Source: Bacilli bacterium
GTDB taxonomy: Bacteria; Bacillota; Bacilli; Bacillales; Amphibacillaceae
Length of the DNA: 51,655 bases
Assembly: GCA_012518125.1 (NCBI GenBank)
Contig: JAAYTF010000141.1
Location: forward strand, 1-51,655
Direction: 5' to 3'
Numbering within the stretch: position 1 is the stretch's first letter; the number at the start of each line of letters is the position of its first letter. The notes under the pieces were generated by a model that searched no databases, was not told where the DNA came from, and worked only from the letters and a program-made list of their open reading frames with translations. The translations under genes and the position numbers were made by a program. This document shows, piece by piece, positions 41,585 through 51,655 of the stretch.

Positions 41585-42607
41585 ATGCTTACAGAGCGAG
41601 AAAGTTTAATTCTGCAAATCATTATCGATGATTTCGTCAAGACGGCGCATCCCGTAGGTTCGAGGAAACTCGCCAAAAACGAACGGATCAACTTGAGTGC
41701 TGCCACGATCCGCAATGTGATGGCCGATTTGGAAGAGAAGGAATTGTTGGAAAAAACCCATACGTCATCTGGGAGAATTCCATCCGAAAAAGGCTACCGT
41801 TATTATGTCGACCATTTCATCTCACCGGCGATCAACGACAATTTGAATGTCATCACGCATGTCATTCAGGACAACATTATTGAACTCGAACGCGTCGTAC
41901 AATTATCTGCGGAAATTTTGTCGCAGTTGACGAATTATACAGCCATCATCCTGGGACCGGATGAAACGGATGCAACGTTGAAACAAGTGCAGCTTTTGCC
42001 GTTGTCATCGAACACCGTCGTCGCCATTTTGGTGACGAGCACGGGTCATGTCGAACATAAATCATTTACGATACCACACGAAATTAGCGTAAGCGATTTG
42101 GAAAAAACGGTTAATATATTAAATGAACGGCTCGTCGGCATTCCGATCGTCAAGCTGACGCACGCGCTTGAAACCGAAGTTTACGACATCATGCGCAAAC
42201 ATATCAAAAATTACAAATTGATGTTTGAATACATCAAAAACGTCTTGACGTACGAAGAATCCGTCAAAGTATACATCGACGGACAGGCGAATTTGTTGAT
42301 GCAGCCGGAATTTAAAGATGTTGAAAAAGTATATGATTTTTATTGTTTTTTGGAACAAGAGGAAGCGATTATTGATTTGTTGAAGGATATCCAGGACGGA
42401 TTGCAAGTGAGAATCGGCCAGGAAAACGAAGTCGAAGCGGTGAAAGATTTGTCATTGATCGCATCGACGTACCGGCTTTCGACCGATCGACTAGGAACGA
42501 TCGCGTTGATCGGGCCGACGCGCATGGATTATCGAAAAGTGATCGCACTGTTAAAATCGCTGTCGCGTGAATTGACGACTTTGTTTGCCGAAGGCCAAAC
42601 CACTTGA
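41585..42607 (+). CDS. hrcA: Heat-inducible transcription repressor HrcA
   Basis: MLTERESLILQIIIDDFVKTAHPVGSRKLAK; CIRCE upstream. Confidence 0.97.
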   Translation: MLTERESLILQIIIDDFVKTAHPVGSRKLAKNERINLSAATIRNVMADLEEKELLEKTHTSSGRIPSEKGYRYYVDHFISPAINDNLNVITHVIQDNIIELERVVQLSAEILSQLTNYTAIILGPDETDATLKQVQLLPLSSNTVVAILVTSTGHVEHKSFTIPHEISVSDLEKTVNILNERLVGIPIVKLTHALETEVYDIMRKHIKNYKLMFEYIKNVLTYEESVKVYIDGQANLLMQPEFKDVEKVYDFYCFLEQEEAIIDLLKDIQDGLQVRIGQENEVEAVKDLSLIASTYRLSTDRLGTIALIGPTRMDYRKVIALLKSLSRELTTLFAEGQTT

Positions 42608-42681
42608 TGTGAAATTGGTTTATTTTGTGGTCGATTCATGTTATCGTGTAACGTGGGGATAAATTGTTGGAGGTACTTACA

Positions 42682-45260
<2,579 letters not shown>

Positions 45261-45290
45261 GCTGACAACAAATATGCGTATATCGTCTTG

Positions 45291-45329
45291 GAAGTCAAAG
45301 TCAGGTTTAACTTGACTTTGACTTTTTTT
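45291..45329 (+). terminator. Terminator between dnaK and dnaJ
   Basis: AAGTCAAAGTCA-ggtttaact-TGACTTTGACTTttttt. Confidence 0.9.
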
Positions 45330-45436
45330 AAGACCGATTTAAGCATAAGCAACCTTACACGAATCTATTTGCGAACATACACTGATTAATGATAAGATAA
45401 ATTAATTGAAGAAATGCTATCGGGAGAGTGAACGAT

Positions 45437-46561
45437 TTGAGTAAGCGTGATTATTACGAAGTTCTCGGGGTTGATCGCAACGCTACCAAACAAGAAATAA
45501 AAAAAGCGTATCGAAGACTGGCACGTAAATATCATCCCGATGTCAATAAATCGCCGGATGCCGAAGAAAAATTTAAAGAAGTAAAAGAAGCGTACGAAGT
45601 ATTAAGCAACGATGAAAAACGCGCGCAATACGACCGCTTCGGCCACGCCGGCCCGCAAACAGGAACCGATGGATTCGGCGGATTTGGCGCTGAAGATTTC
45701 ACTGGTTTCGGTGACATATTTGATATGTTCTTTGGCGGCGGCAGAAGAAAAGATCCGAATGCGCCGCGCCAAGGCGCCGATATTCAATATACGATGACGT
45801 TGGAATTTGAAGAAGCGATCTTTGGCAAAGAAACGGAAATTTCGGTTCCGCAAGAGGAAACATGTCAAACATGTAACGGCTCGGGGGCCAAACCGGGCAC
45901 TTCGCCGCAAACGTGCCATTATTGCCATGGCACCGGTCAAATCAACACGGAACAAACGACCCCTTTCGGCAGAATCGTCAATCGGCGCGTATGCCACCAT
46001 TGCCACGGTACGGGTAAAATCATTTTAGAAAAATGTCAAACTTGCCACGGTACGGGCAAAGTGAAGAAACATAAGCGGATCAAAATCTCCATCCCGGCTG
46101 GAATCGATGACGGTCAACAAATACGCATCGCCGGAAAAGGCGAACCTGGCATCAATGGTGGCCCACCTGGTGATTTGTACGTCATCATCCGCGTCAAAGA
46201 GCATGAATTTTTCAAACGCGATGGCGATGATATTTTCCTAGAAATACCGATCACCTTTTCCCAGGCGGCGTTGGGGGATGAAATCGAAGTTCCGACGGTG
46301 CACGGGAAAGTGGCTTTTAAAATCCCGGCCGGTACGCAAACGGGAAAAACGTTCCGCCTGCGCAACAAAGGTGTGCCGAATGTGCGCGGTTATGGCCAAG
46401 GTGACCAATATGTGAAAGTTCGCGTCGTCACACCGACGAATTTGACGGAAGAACAGAAAGAGTTGTTCCGCAAATTGCACGAGTTAAGCGATAAAGAGCC
46501 GTTGAATGAAAATGAAGATTCATTTTTTGCACGGTTTAAAAAAGCGTTCAAGTTAGACTAA
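45437..46561 (+). CDS. dnaJ: Molecular chaperone DnaJ
   Basis: [37 protein letters not shown]; four CxxCxGxG repeats; TTG start. Confidence 0.98.
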   Translation: MSKRDYYEVLGVDRNATKQEIKKAYRRLARKYHPDVNKSPDAEEKFKEVKEAYEVLSNDEKRAQYDRFGHAGPQTGTDGFGGFGAEDFTGFGDIFDMFFGGGRRKDPNAPRQGADIQYTMTLEFEEAIFGKETEISVPQEETCQTCNGSGAKPGTSPQTCHYCHGTGQINTEQTTPFGRIVNRRVCHHCHGTGKIILEKCQTCHGTGKVKKHKRIKISIPAGIDDGQQIRIAGKGEPGINGGPPGDLYVIIRVKEHEFFKRDGDDIFLEIPITFSQAALGDEIEVPTVHGKVAFKIPAGTQTGKTFRLRNKGVPNVRGYGQGDQYVKVRVVTPTNLTEEQKELFRKLHELSDKEPLNENEDSFFARFKKAFKLD

Positions 46562-46588
46562 TTTATGCTGAAGGTCCGGTGGTCAATC

Positions 46589-47539
46589 ATGGAATGGAAT
46601 GAAGTTATCATTGATACGACGCAAGAGGCGAAAGAAGCGGTTGCAAACATCTTGAATGAATTCGGAGCAAACGGCGTCGTCATCGATGAACCAATTGCTT
46701 TTTCTGAAAAAGAACTGAGATTCGGCGAAATATATGAATTGGAAAAAAAGCACGAATCAAAAAACGGCGTCATCATTAAAGCTTATTTTTTGGATGATGA
46801 AAATTGGGAGAGTTTGAACGAAAAAATCATTGCGCGAATCAACGAATTAGCGACATATCAAATCGATATCGGCGCATGGTCCATTTCTGTCAAACGCGTC
46901 AAACAATCGGATTGGGAAAATGAATGGAAAAAATATTTTAAACCGCTACGAGCAACCGAGCGTTTTACGATCGTTCCGACGTGGGAAAACTATCAAAAAG
47001 AATCCGACGACGAAATGCTCATTTTCATGGATCCCGGGATGGCATTCGGCACAGGTTCACATGCGACGACGAAGCTGAGTCTAGAAGCGCTGCAAAAAGT
47101 CATCCGACAAAATGATACGGTCGTCGATGTCGGCTCGGGTTCCGGCATATTAAGCATTGCAGCCTGCCATTTAAAAGCCGGGCGCGTTTATAGCTTCGAT
47201 CTTGATCCGGTTGCGGTAAGCAGCACAAAACGGAATCGCGATTTAAACGGGTTTACGAAGCAAATTATCGTGCAAAAAAACGATTTGTTAAAAGGGGTTC
47301 AATTTGCTGAACCGGTGGACGTGATCGTCGCCAATATTCTCGCGCATATCATTTTAAATTTGATTGTTGATGCGAATCGTGTGCTCAAAACGAACGGTTA
47401 TTTCATCGTCTCCGGGATCATCCAAAAAGAAACGGAAACGGTTAAAAAGAGATTGAAAGAACATGGTTTTGCCATCGTCGAAACATTGAGGGAAGGCCAT
47501 TGGACGACCATGATCGCCCAAAAACGAGATAGTAGGTGA
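46589..47539 (+). CDS. prmA: Ribosomal protein L11 methyltransferase
   Basis: MEWNEVIIDTTQEAKEAVANIL; MDPGMAFGTGSHATTKLSLEAL; VVDVGSGSGILSIAA. Confidence 0.96.
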   Translation: MEWNEVIIDTTQEAKEAVANILNEFGANGVVIDEPIAFSEKELRFGEIYELEKKHESKNGVIIKAYFLDDENWESLNEKIIARINELATYQIDIGAWSISVKRVKQSDWENEWKKYFKPLRATERFTIVPTWENYQKESDDEMLIFMDPGMAFGTGSHATTKLSLEALQKVIRQNDTVVDVGSGSGILSIAACHLKAGRVYSFDLDPVAVSSTKRNRDLNGFTKQIIVQKNDLLKGVQFAEPVDVIVANILAHIILNLIVDANRVLKTNGYFIVSGIIQKETETVKKRLKEHGFAIVETLREGHWTTMIAQKRDSR

Positions 47540-47544
47540 CAAGA

Positions 47545-48303
47545 TTGCAAACTTATTTTGTCGCGGAAGAAAATTGGCGGGAAAATGAAGTGTCCATCAC
47601 CGAAGATGCGCATCACATCATCCGTGTCATGCGTTACAACATCGGGGATCAAATCATTTGTGTACATCCTGACAGGAAGATGGCCAAATGTGCCATTACC
47701 GAATTAAACAAGCAAGACGGTATCGTTCGGGCAACGATTATCGAATGGCTCGATGTCGATAACGAATTGCCAGTGAACGTCACCATTTTGCAAAGTTTGC
47801 CAAAAGGAAACAAATTGGAATTCATCATCCAAAAAGGTACCGAGCTCGGTGCAAGTCGGTTTTTTTTATTTGCATCCGAGCGGTCGATCGTAAAATGGGA
47901 CGAAAAAAAAATAAAAAATCGTCTTGAACGATATGAAAAAATCGCCAAAGAAGCGAGTGAACAAGCGAAACGCAACATGATCCCCGAAATTCTATATGTT
48001 GAAAATTTGCATGATTTGCTAGATAATTTAAATGACGTAAAAGGAAGCAAATTAATCGCTTATGAAGATGAAGCAAAACGGGAACCTGCGACATCTTTGG
48101 CAACGCAATTGAAAAACGTTGAAACAAACGGGGAAATCCTCGTTGCAATCGGACCTGAAGGCGGTTTTTCCGAAGAGGAAGTGAAACTGTTTCAAAACAA
48201 CGGTTTTGTTCCCGTCCGTTTGGGCAAACGGATCCTACGTACGGAGACGGCTCCGTTATACGTATTAAGCGCGATTTCGTATCATTTTGAAGAATTGGAG
48301 TGA
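47545..48303 (+). CDS. rsmE: 16S rRNA (uracil(1498)-N(3))-methyltransferase
   Basis: GTELGASRFFLFASERSIVKW; IGPEGGFSEEEVKLF; LRTETAPLYVLSAI; start TTG 47545. Confidence 0.95.
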   Translation: MQTYFVAEENWRENEVSITEDAHHIIRVMRYNIGDQIICVHPDRKMAKCAITELNKQDGIVRATIIEWLDVDNELPVNVTILQSLPKGNKLEFIIQKGTELGASRFFLFASERSIVKWDEKKIKNRLERYEKIAKEASEQAKRNMIPEILYVENLHDLLDNLNDVKGSKLIAYEDEAKREPATSLATQLKNVETNGEILVAIGPEGGFSEEEVKLFQNNGFVPVRLGKRILRTETAPLYVLSAISYHFEELE

Positions 48304-48308
48304 ACAAG

Positions 48309-49646
48309 ATGCCGACAGTGGCTTTTCATACACTAGGTTGTAAAGTGAATTTTTACGAAACAGAAGGCATATGGAACATGTTTAAAGAGCACGGTTATGA
48401 ACGCGTCGATTTTGACGAGACCGCCGACGTCTACGTCATCAATACGTGCACCGTCACAAACACCGGTGACCGAAAAAGCAGACAAATGATTCGTCGCGCC
48501 GTAAGGAAAAATCCCGACGCGATCATTTGCGTTACTGGCTGTTACGCGCAAACTTCCCCGGGTGAAGTAATGGAAATAGACGGCGTCGACATCGTCGTCG
48601 GCACGCAAAACCGCAAAAAAATGCTCGAACTAATCGAAGAGCATAAAAAGACGCGGTTGCCGATCAATGGCGTGGAAAACATCATGAAAACGCGCGTGTT
48701 TGAAGAAATGGACGTTCCGACTTTCGCCGACCGGACCCGCGCTTCTTTGAAAATTCAAGAAGGGTGCAACAATTTCTGTACATTTTGCATCATTCCGTGG
48801 TCGAGAGGACTGTTGCGTTCACGAGATCCCGAAAAAGTGATCGAACAAGCCCAAAAGTTGGTCGATGCAGGTTATAAAGAGATCGTCTTGACGGGCATTC
48901 ATACTGCAGGCTACGGCGAAGATTTGCCTGATTACAGTTTTGCCGACCTTTTATGTGATTTGGAAACAAAAGTGGACGGTTTAAAACGAATCCGCATCTC
49001 ATCCATCGAAGCAAGCCAAATCACCGACGAGGTCATCGACGTCTTGAAAAATTCGACGAAAATCGTCCGTCATTTGCATATACCATTGCAATCCGGATCG
49101 CAATCTGTACTTGCCCGCATGCGCCGCAAATATTCGCCTTCCTTCTACAGAGAACGTGTGGAAAAAATACGCGAAGTGTTGCCGGGGCTTGCGATCACAT
49201 CCGATGTCATCGTCGGCTTCCCTGGCGAAACGGAAGAAGAATTTCAAGAAACTTACGATTTCGTCAAACAAATCGGCTATGCGGAGCTTCACGTCTTCCC
49301 ATATTCAAAACGGACCGGTACACCGGCAGCGCGCATGCCAAATCAAGTCGAAGAAGAGACGAAGGAAAAGCGTGTGCAAAAAATGATTGAACTTTCCAAT
49401 GAATTGGCGTTGACGTATGCAAAACAGTTCGAAGGGGACGTACTGGAAGTCATACCGGAAGAAGAAAGCAAAGAACGTGAAGGATATTTGGTCGGTTATA
49501 CGGACAACTATTTGAAAGTCGAATTTTTGGCACCGAAAGATTTGATCGGATCGATCGTTCGCGTAAAAATTCTAAAAGCCGATTACCCGTTGAATGAAGG
49601 GACGTTCGTCAAAGTCGTCGATCCCGCTCAAGTCGCGCAAGTTTGA
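48309..49646 (+). CDS. mtaB: tRNA (N(6)-L-threonylcarbamoyladenosine(37)-C(2))-methylthiotransferase MtaB
   Basis: FHTLGCKVNFYETEGIW; radical SAM motif CNNFCTFCIIPWSRG. Confidence 0.96.
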   Translation: MPTVAFHTLGCKVNFYETEGIWNMFKEHGYERVDFDETADVYVINTCTVTNTGDRKSRQMIRRAVRKNPDAIICVTGCYAQTSPGEVMEIDGVDIVVGTQNRKKMLELIEEHKKTRLPINGVENIMKTRVFEEMDVPTFADRTRASLKIQEGCNNFCTFCIIPWSRGLLRSRDPEKVIEQAQKLVDAGYKEIVLTGIHTAGYGEDLPDYSFADLLCDLETKVDGLKRIRISSIEASQITDEVIDVLKNSTKIVRHLHIPLQSGSQSVLARMRRKYSPSFYRERVEKIREVLPGLAITSDVIVGFPGETEEEFQETYDFVKQIGYAELHVFPYSKRTGTPAARMPNQVEEETKEKRVQKMIELSNELALTYAKQFEGDVLEVIPEEESKEREGYLVGYTDNYLKVEFLAPKDLIGSIVRVKILKADYPLNEGTFVKVVDPAQVAQV

Positions 49647-49662
49647 TTCGATAAAATTAATG

Positions 49663-49691
49663 TTGACCGGAGTTTCGCATTGTACTATAAT
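49663..49691 (+). promoter_or_regulatory. Putative sigma-A promoter upstream of rpsU
   Basis: TTGACC (49663-49668)-N17-TATAAT (49686-49691). Confidence 0.85.
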
Positions 49692-49694
49692 TGA

Positions 49695-49735
49695 AACAAG
49701 CATAAACTTTTTATGCTTGTTTTCTTTTTTTATTT
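49695..49735 (+). terminator. Terminator-like hairpin in the rpsU 5' leader
   Basis: AACAAGCATAAA-ctt-TTTATGCTTGTT followed by ttctttttttattttttttt, starting only ~4 nt after the -10. Confidence 0.75.
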
Positions 49736-49765
49736 TTTTTTGTTCTCCGGAGGGAGGGAAATTTC

Positions 49766-49942
49766 GTGTCAAATACTACTCGAATCCGTGAAAACGAATC
49801 GCTTGAAGATGCTTTAAGACGTTTTAAACGAAATGTGTCTAAAAGTGGGACGTTGGCTGAATATCGTAAACGTGAATATTACGAAAAGCCTAGCGTACGC
49901 CGCAAGAAAAAATCGGAGGCGGCAAGACGTAAGCATCGTTAA
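49766..49942 (+). CDS. rpsU: 30S ribosomal protein S21 (58 aa; below the ORF-track cutoff)
   Basis: GTG start; [61 protein letters not shown] ggagggaggg. Confidence 0.97.
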   Translation: MSNTTRIRENESLEDALRRFKRNVSKSGTLAEYRKREYYEKPSVRRKKKSEAARRKHR

Positions 49943-49959
49943 GAAATTGAGGGTTCTTT

Positions 49960-50406
49960 ATGTCATTGAATGAAACATTAACCGAACATATGAAAGAAGC
50001 GATGAAAACGAAAGATAAAGTGCGTCTCAGCGTCATTCGTATGATTCGAGCGGCTTTGCAAAATGAAGCGATCAACAAAGGTGTAAAAACGTTGTCCGAA
50101 GTGGATGAACTGTCCGTGCTTGCTCGCGAAGTGAAACAACGCAACGATTCGCTCGAACAATTCAAAAAAGCTGGACGCGATGATTTAGTCAAGCAAGTTG
50201 AAAAAGAGCTGGAAATCTTAAAAGCTTACATGCCCGAGCCATTGAGCGACGAAGAATTGGAAGACTTGATCAAACAAGCAATCGAACAAACGGGGGCGAC
50301 GGACAAAAAAGATTTCGGCAAAGTGATGGGCGTTGTCATGCCGCAAGTGAAAGGCAAAGCGGATGGCGCGCGCGTCCAAAAGCTTGTACAAAAACTGCTT
50401 TCGTAA
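49960..50406 (+). CDS. yqeY: GatB/YqeY domain-containing protein
   Basis: SLNETLTEHMKEAMKTKDKVRLSVIRMIRAALQNEAI; follows rpsU. Confidence 0.95.
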   Translation: MSLNETLTEHMKEAMKTKDKVRLSVIRMIRAALQNEAINKGVKTLSEVDELSVLAREVKQRNDSLEQFKKAGRDDLVKQVEKELEILKAYMPEPLSDEELEDLIKQAIEQTGATDKKDFGKVMGVVMPQVKGKADGARVQKLVQKLLS

Positions 50407-50411
50407 ACAAC

Positions 50412-50447
50412 AACCTTCATCAATCTTTACATTGATGAAGGTTTTTT
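50412..50447 (+). terminator. yqeY terminator
   Basis: AACCTTCATCAAT-ctttac-ATTGATGAAGGTTtttt. Confidence 0.9.
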
Positions 50448-50546
50448 AATGTTTTCTGGCGAAAAATAAGTGCTTAAAGAAACCGTTTATGTTACGATGT
50501 TGTTATCAATATCCAATCTTCGCCCAAAAGAGGATGGTGATTCAGG

Positions 50547-51655
50547 ATGGTTCGTTTCCGAAATCCATCGATGTTCGTATTATCGGCCTTCTTCGTTTTT
50601 CTGTTGATGTTTCCGGCTTCCTTGTTTGGCCAAGAAGGCGAAGGAAAATTGGTTTATGTCATACCAGTTGAAAAAGAAGTGGAACGAGGGCTGGAAGCAT
50701 TTTTGAAACGGGCGGTCGACGAAGCGATGGAAGAAGGCGCTAACCACATCATTTTTGAAATCGACACCCCGGGTGGGCGGGTCGATTCGGCAGGCCAAAT
50801 CGGCAAATTGCTTAAAGACATTGACGTACCGACTACCGCATTCATCGTCAACAACGCACTGTCAGCCGGTTCGTATATCGCGCTCAATTTGGATACGATA
50901 TACATGAAACCGAATGCAACGATGGGGGCAAGCGGGGTCATCACCGCCGACGGCAACGCCGCCGACAAAAAAGCGCAGTCGGCATGGATCGCTGCGATGA
51001 AAAGCGCCGCCGAAGCAAGCGGTCGTGACCCGATTTATGCGATTGCTATGGCTGATGAATCGATCGACCTTCCTGAATTGAATAAACCTCCGGGCGAATT
51101 TTTGACGCTTACGGCAAACGATGCGCTAAAGGTGGGGTATGCCGAAGGAATTGTGAATAATCGCGAAGAACTTTTACACGCGTTACAACTCACCGGGGCA
51201 AAAGTCGTTGAAGCGGAAACGACGTTGGCGGAAGAAATCGCCAGGTTTGTGACGAATCCGATCGTCATCCCGATCTTGCTTTCCATCGCGAGCATCGGCT
51301 TGATCGCTGAATTGTACACCCCTGGGTTCGGCATCGCCGGAACGATGAGTCTCATCGCTTTATTTTTATTCTTTTACGGCCACATCATCGCTGGTCTCGC
51401 TGGATTAGAAGCGATCGTTTTATTTATCATTGGCCTGATACTAGTCATCTTGGAACTGTTCGTTCCCGGCGGCATTTTAGGGATCATCGGGGGAATAGCC
51501 ATCGTCGCTTCGGTCTTTATTGCCGGCTACGATTTTACGTTCATGGCGATCAGTATATTGATCGCCTTTATGGCGGCACTTGTCACCTTTATCATTTTCT
51601 ACCGCTCGGTCGGATTGGAAAAAGGGCTGTTTCGAAAGCTCATTTTGCGTGATCG
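50547..51655 (+). CDS. yqeZ: NfeD-like membrane-bound ClpP-class serine protease (YqeZ), 3' end outside window
   Basis: Open frame to window edge: MVRFRNPSMFVLSAFFVFLLMFPASLFGQEGEGKLVYVIPVEKEVERGLEAFLKRAVDEAMEEGANHIIFEIDTPGGRVDSAGQIG..NNALSAGSYIALNLD.., then C-terminal TM segments; absent from the ORF track because it runs off the edge. Confidence 0.92.
   Translation, partial: MVRFRNPSMFVLSAFFVFLLMFPASLFGQEGEGKLVYVIPVEKEVERGLEAFLKRAVDEAMEEGANHIIFEIDTPGGRVDSAGQIGKLLKDIDVPTTAFIVNNALSAGSYIALNLDTIYMKPNATMGASGVITADGNAADKKAQSAWIAAMKSAAEASGRDPIYAIAMADESIDLPELNKPPGEFLTLTANDALKVGYAEGIVNNREELLHALQLTGAKVVEAETTLAEEIARFVTNPIVIPILLSIASIGLIAELYTPGFGIAGTMSLIALFLFFYGHIIAGLAGLEAIVLFIIGLILVILELFVPGGILGIIGGIAIVASVFIAGYDFTFMAISILIAFMAALVTFIIFYRSVGLEKGLFRKLILRD

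Noticed and set aside
50455-50520. Sigma-W promoter for yqeZ (known in B. subtilis)
   Set aside because: GAAAC and CGAT elements are present but spacing does not fit the sigma-W consensus, so not claimed.

Overview
This 51.7-kb window is a compact, mostly + strand block of the conserved core genome of an endospore-forming Bacillaceae-type Firmicute. The gene order follows the B. subtilis recJ-apt-relA ... yqeY-yqeZ neighbourhood: recJ(3' end)-apt-rel-dtd-[T-box-like leader]-hisS-aspS-[6S RNA]-rsfA(-)-rarA(-)-cymR-iscS-mnmA-recD2-yrrI-alaS-ireB-ruvX-yrzB-mltG-yrrM-greA-yrrS-mtnN-sigK(-)-gpx-sda(-)-[DnaA boxes]-yqeG-yqeH-aroE-yqeI-nadD-yqeK-rsfS-yqeM-comEA-comEB-comEC-yqzM(-)-holA-rpsT(-)-gpr-spoIIP-yqxA-lepA-[CIRCE]-hrcA-grpE-dnaK-dnaJ-prmA-rsmE-mtaB-rpsU-yqeY-yqeZ/nfeD(5' part). 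I see no phage, transposon, CRISPR, defence island or biosynthetic cluster, and no convincing novel multi-gene system. The most interesting material lies between the genes or below the ORF-track length cutoff: (i) a ~200-nt single-hairpin RNA with a central bubble downstream of aspS that reads as 6S RNA, with a cre-like palindrome inside its promoter; (ii) a 51-codon Sda-like checkpoint ORF with five DnaA-box-like 9-mers upstream; (iii) a divergent T-box-like leader before hisS; (iv) a near-perfect PerR box overlapping the -10 of a glutathione peroxidase gene; (v) a perfect 15-bp palindrome that would sequester the Shine-Dalgarno of the AI-2E-family transporter gene; (vi) an inverted repeat flanking the comEA -10; and (vii) a promoter followed immediately by a terminator-like hairpin ahead of rpsU. 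All calls come from reading the sequence by eye; no database or folding program was run.
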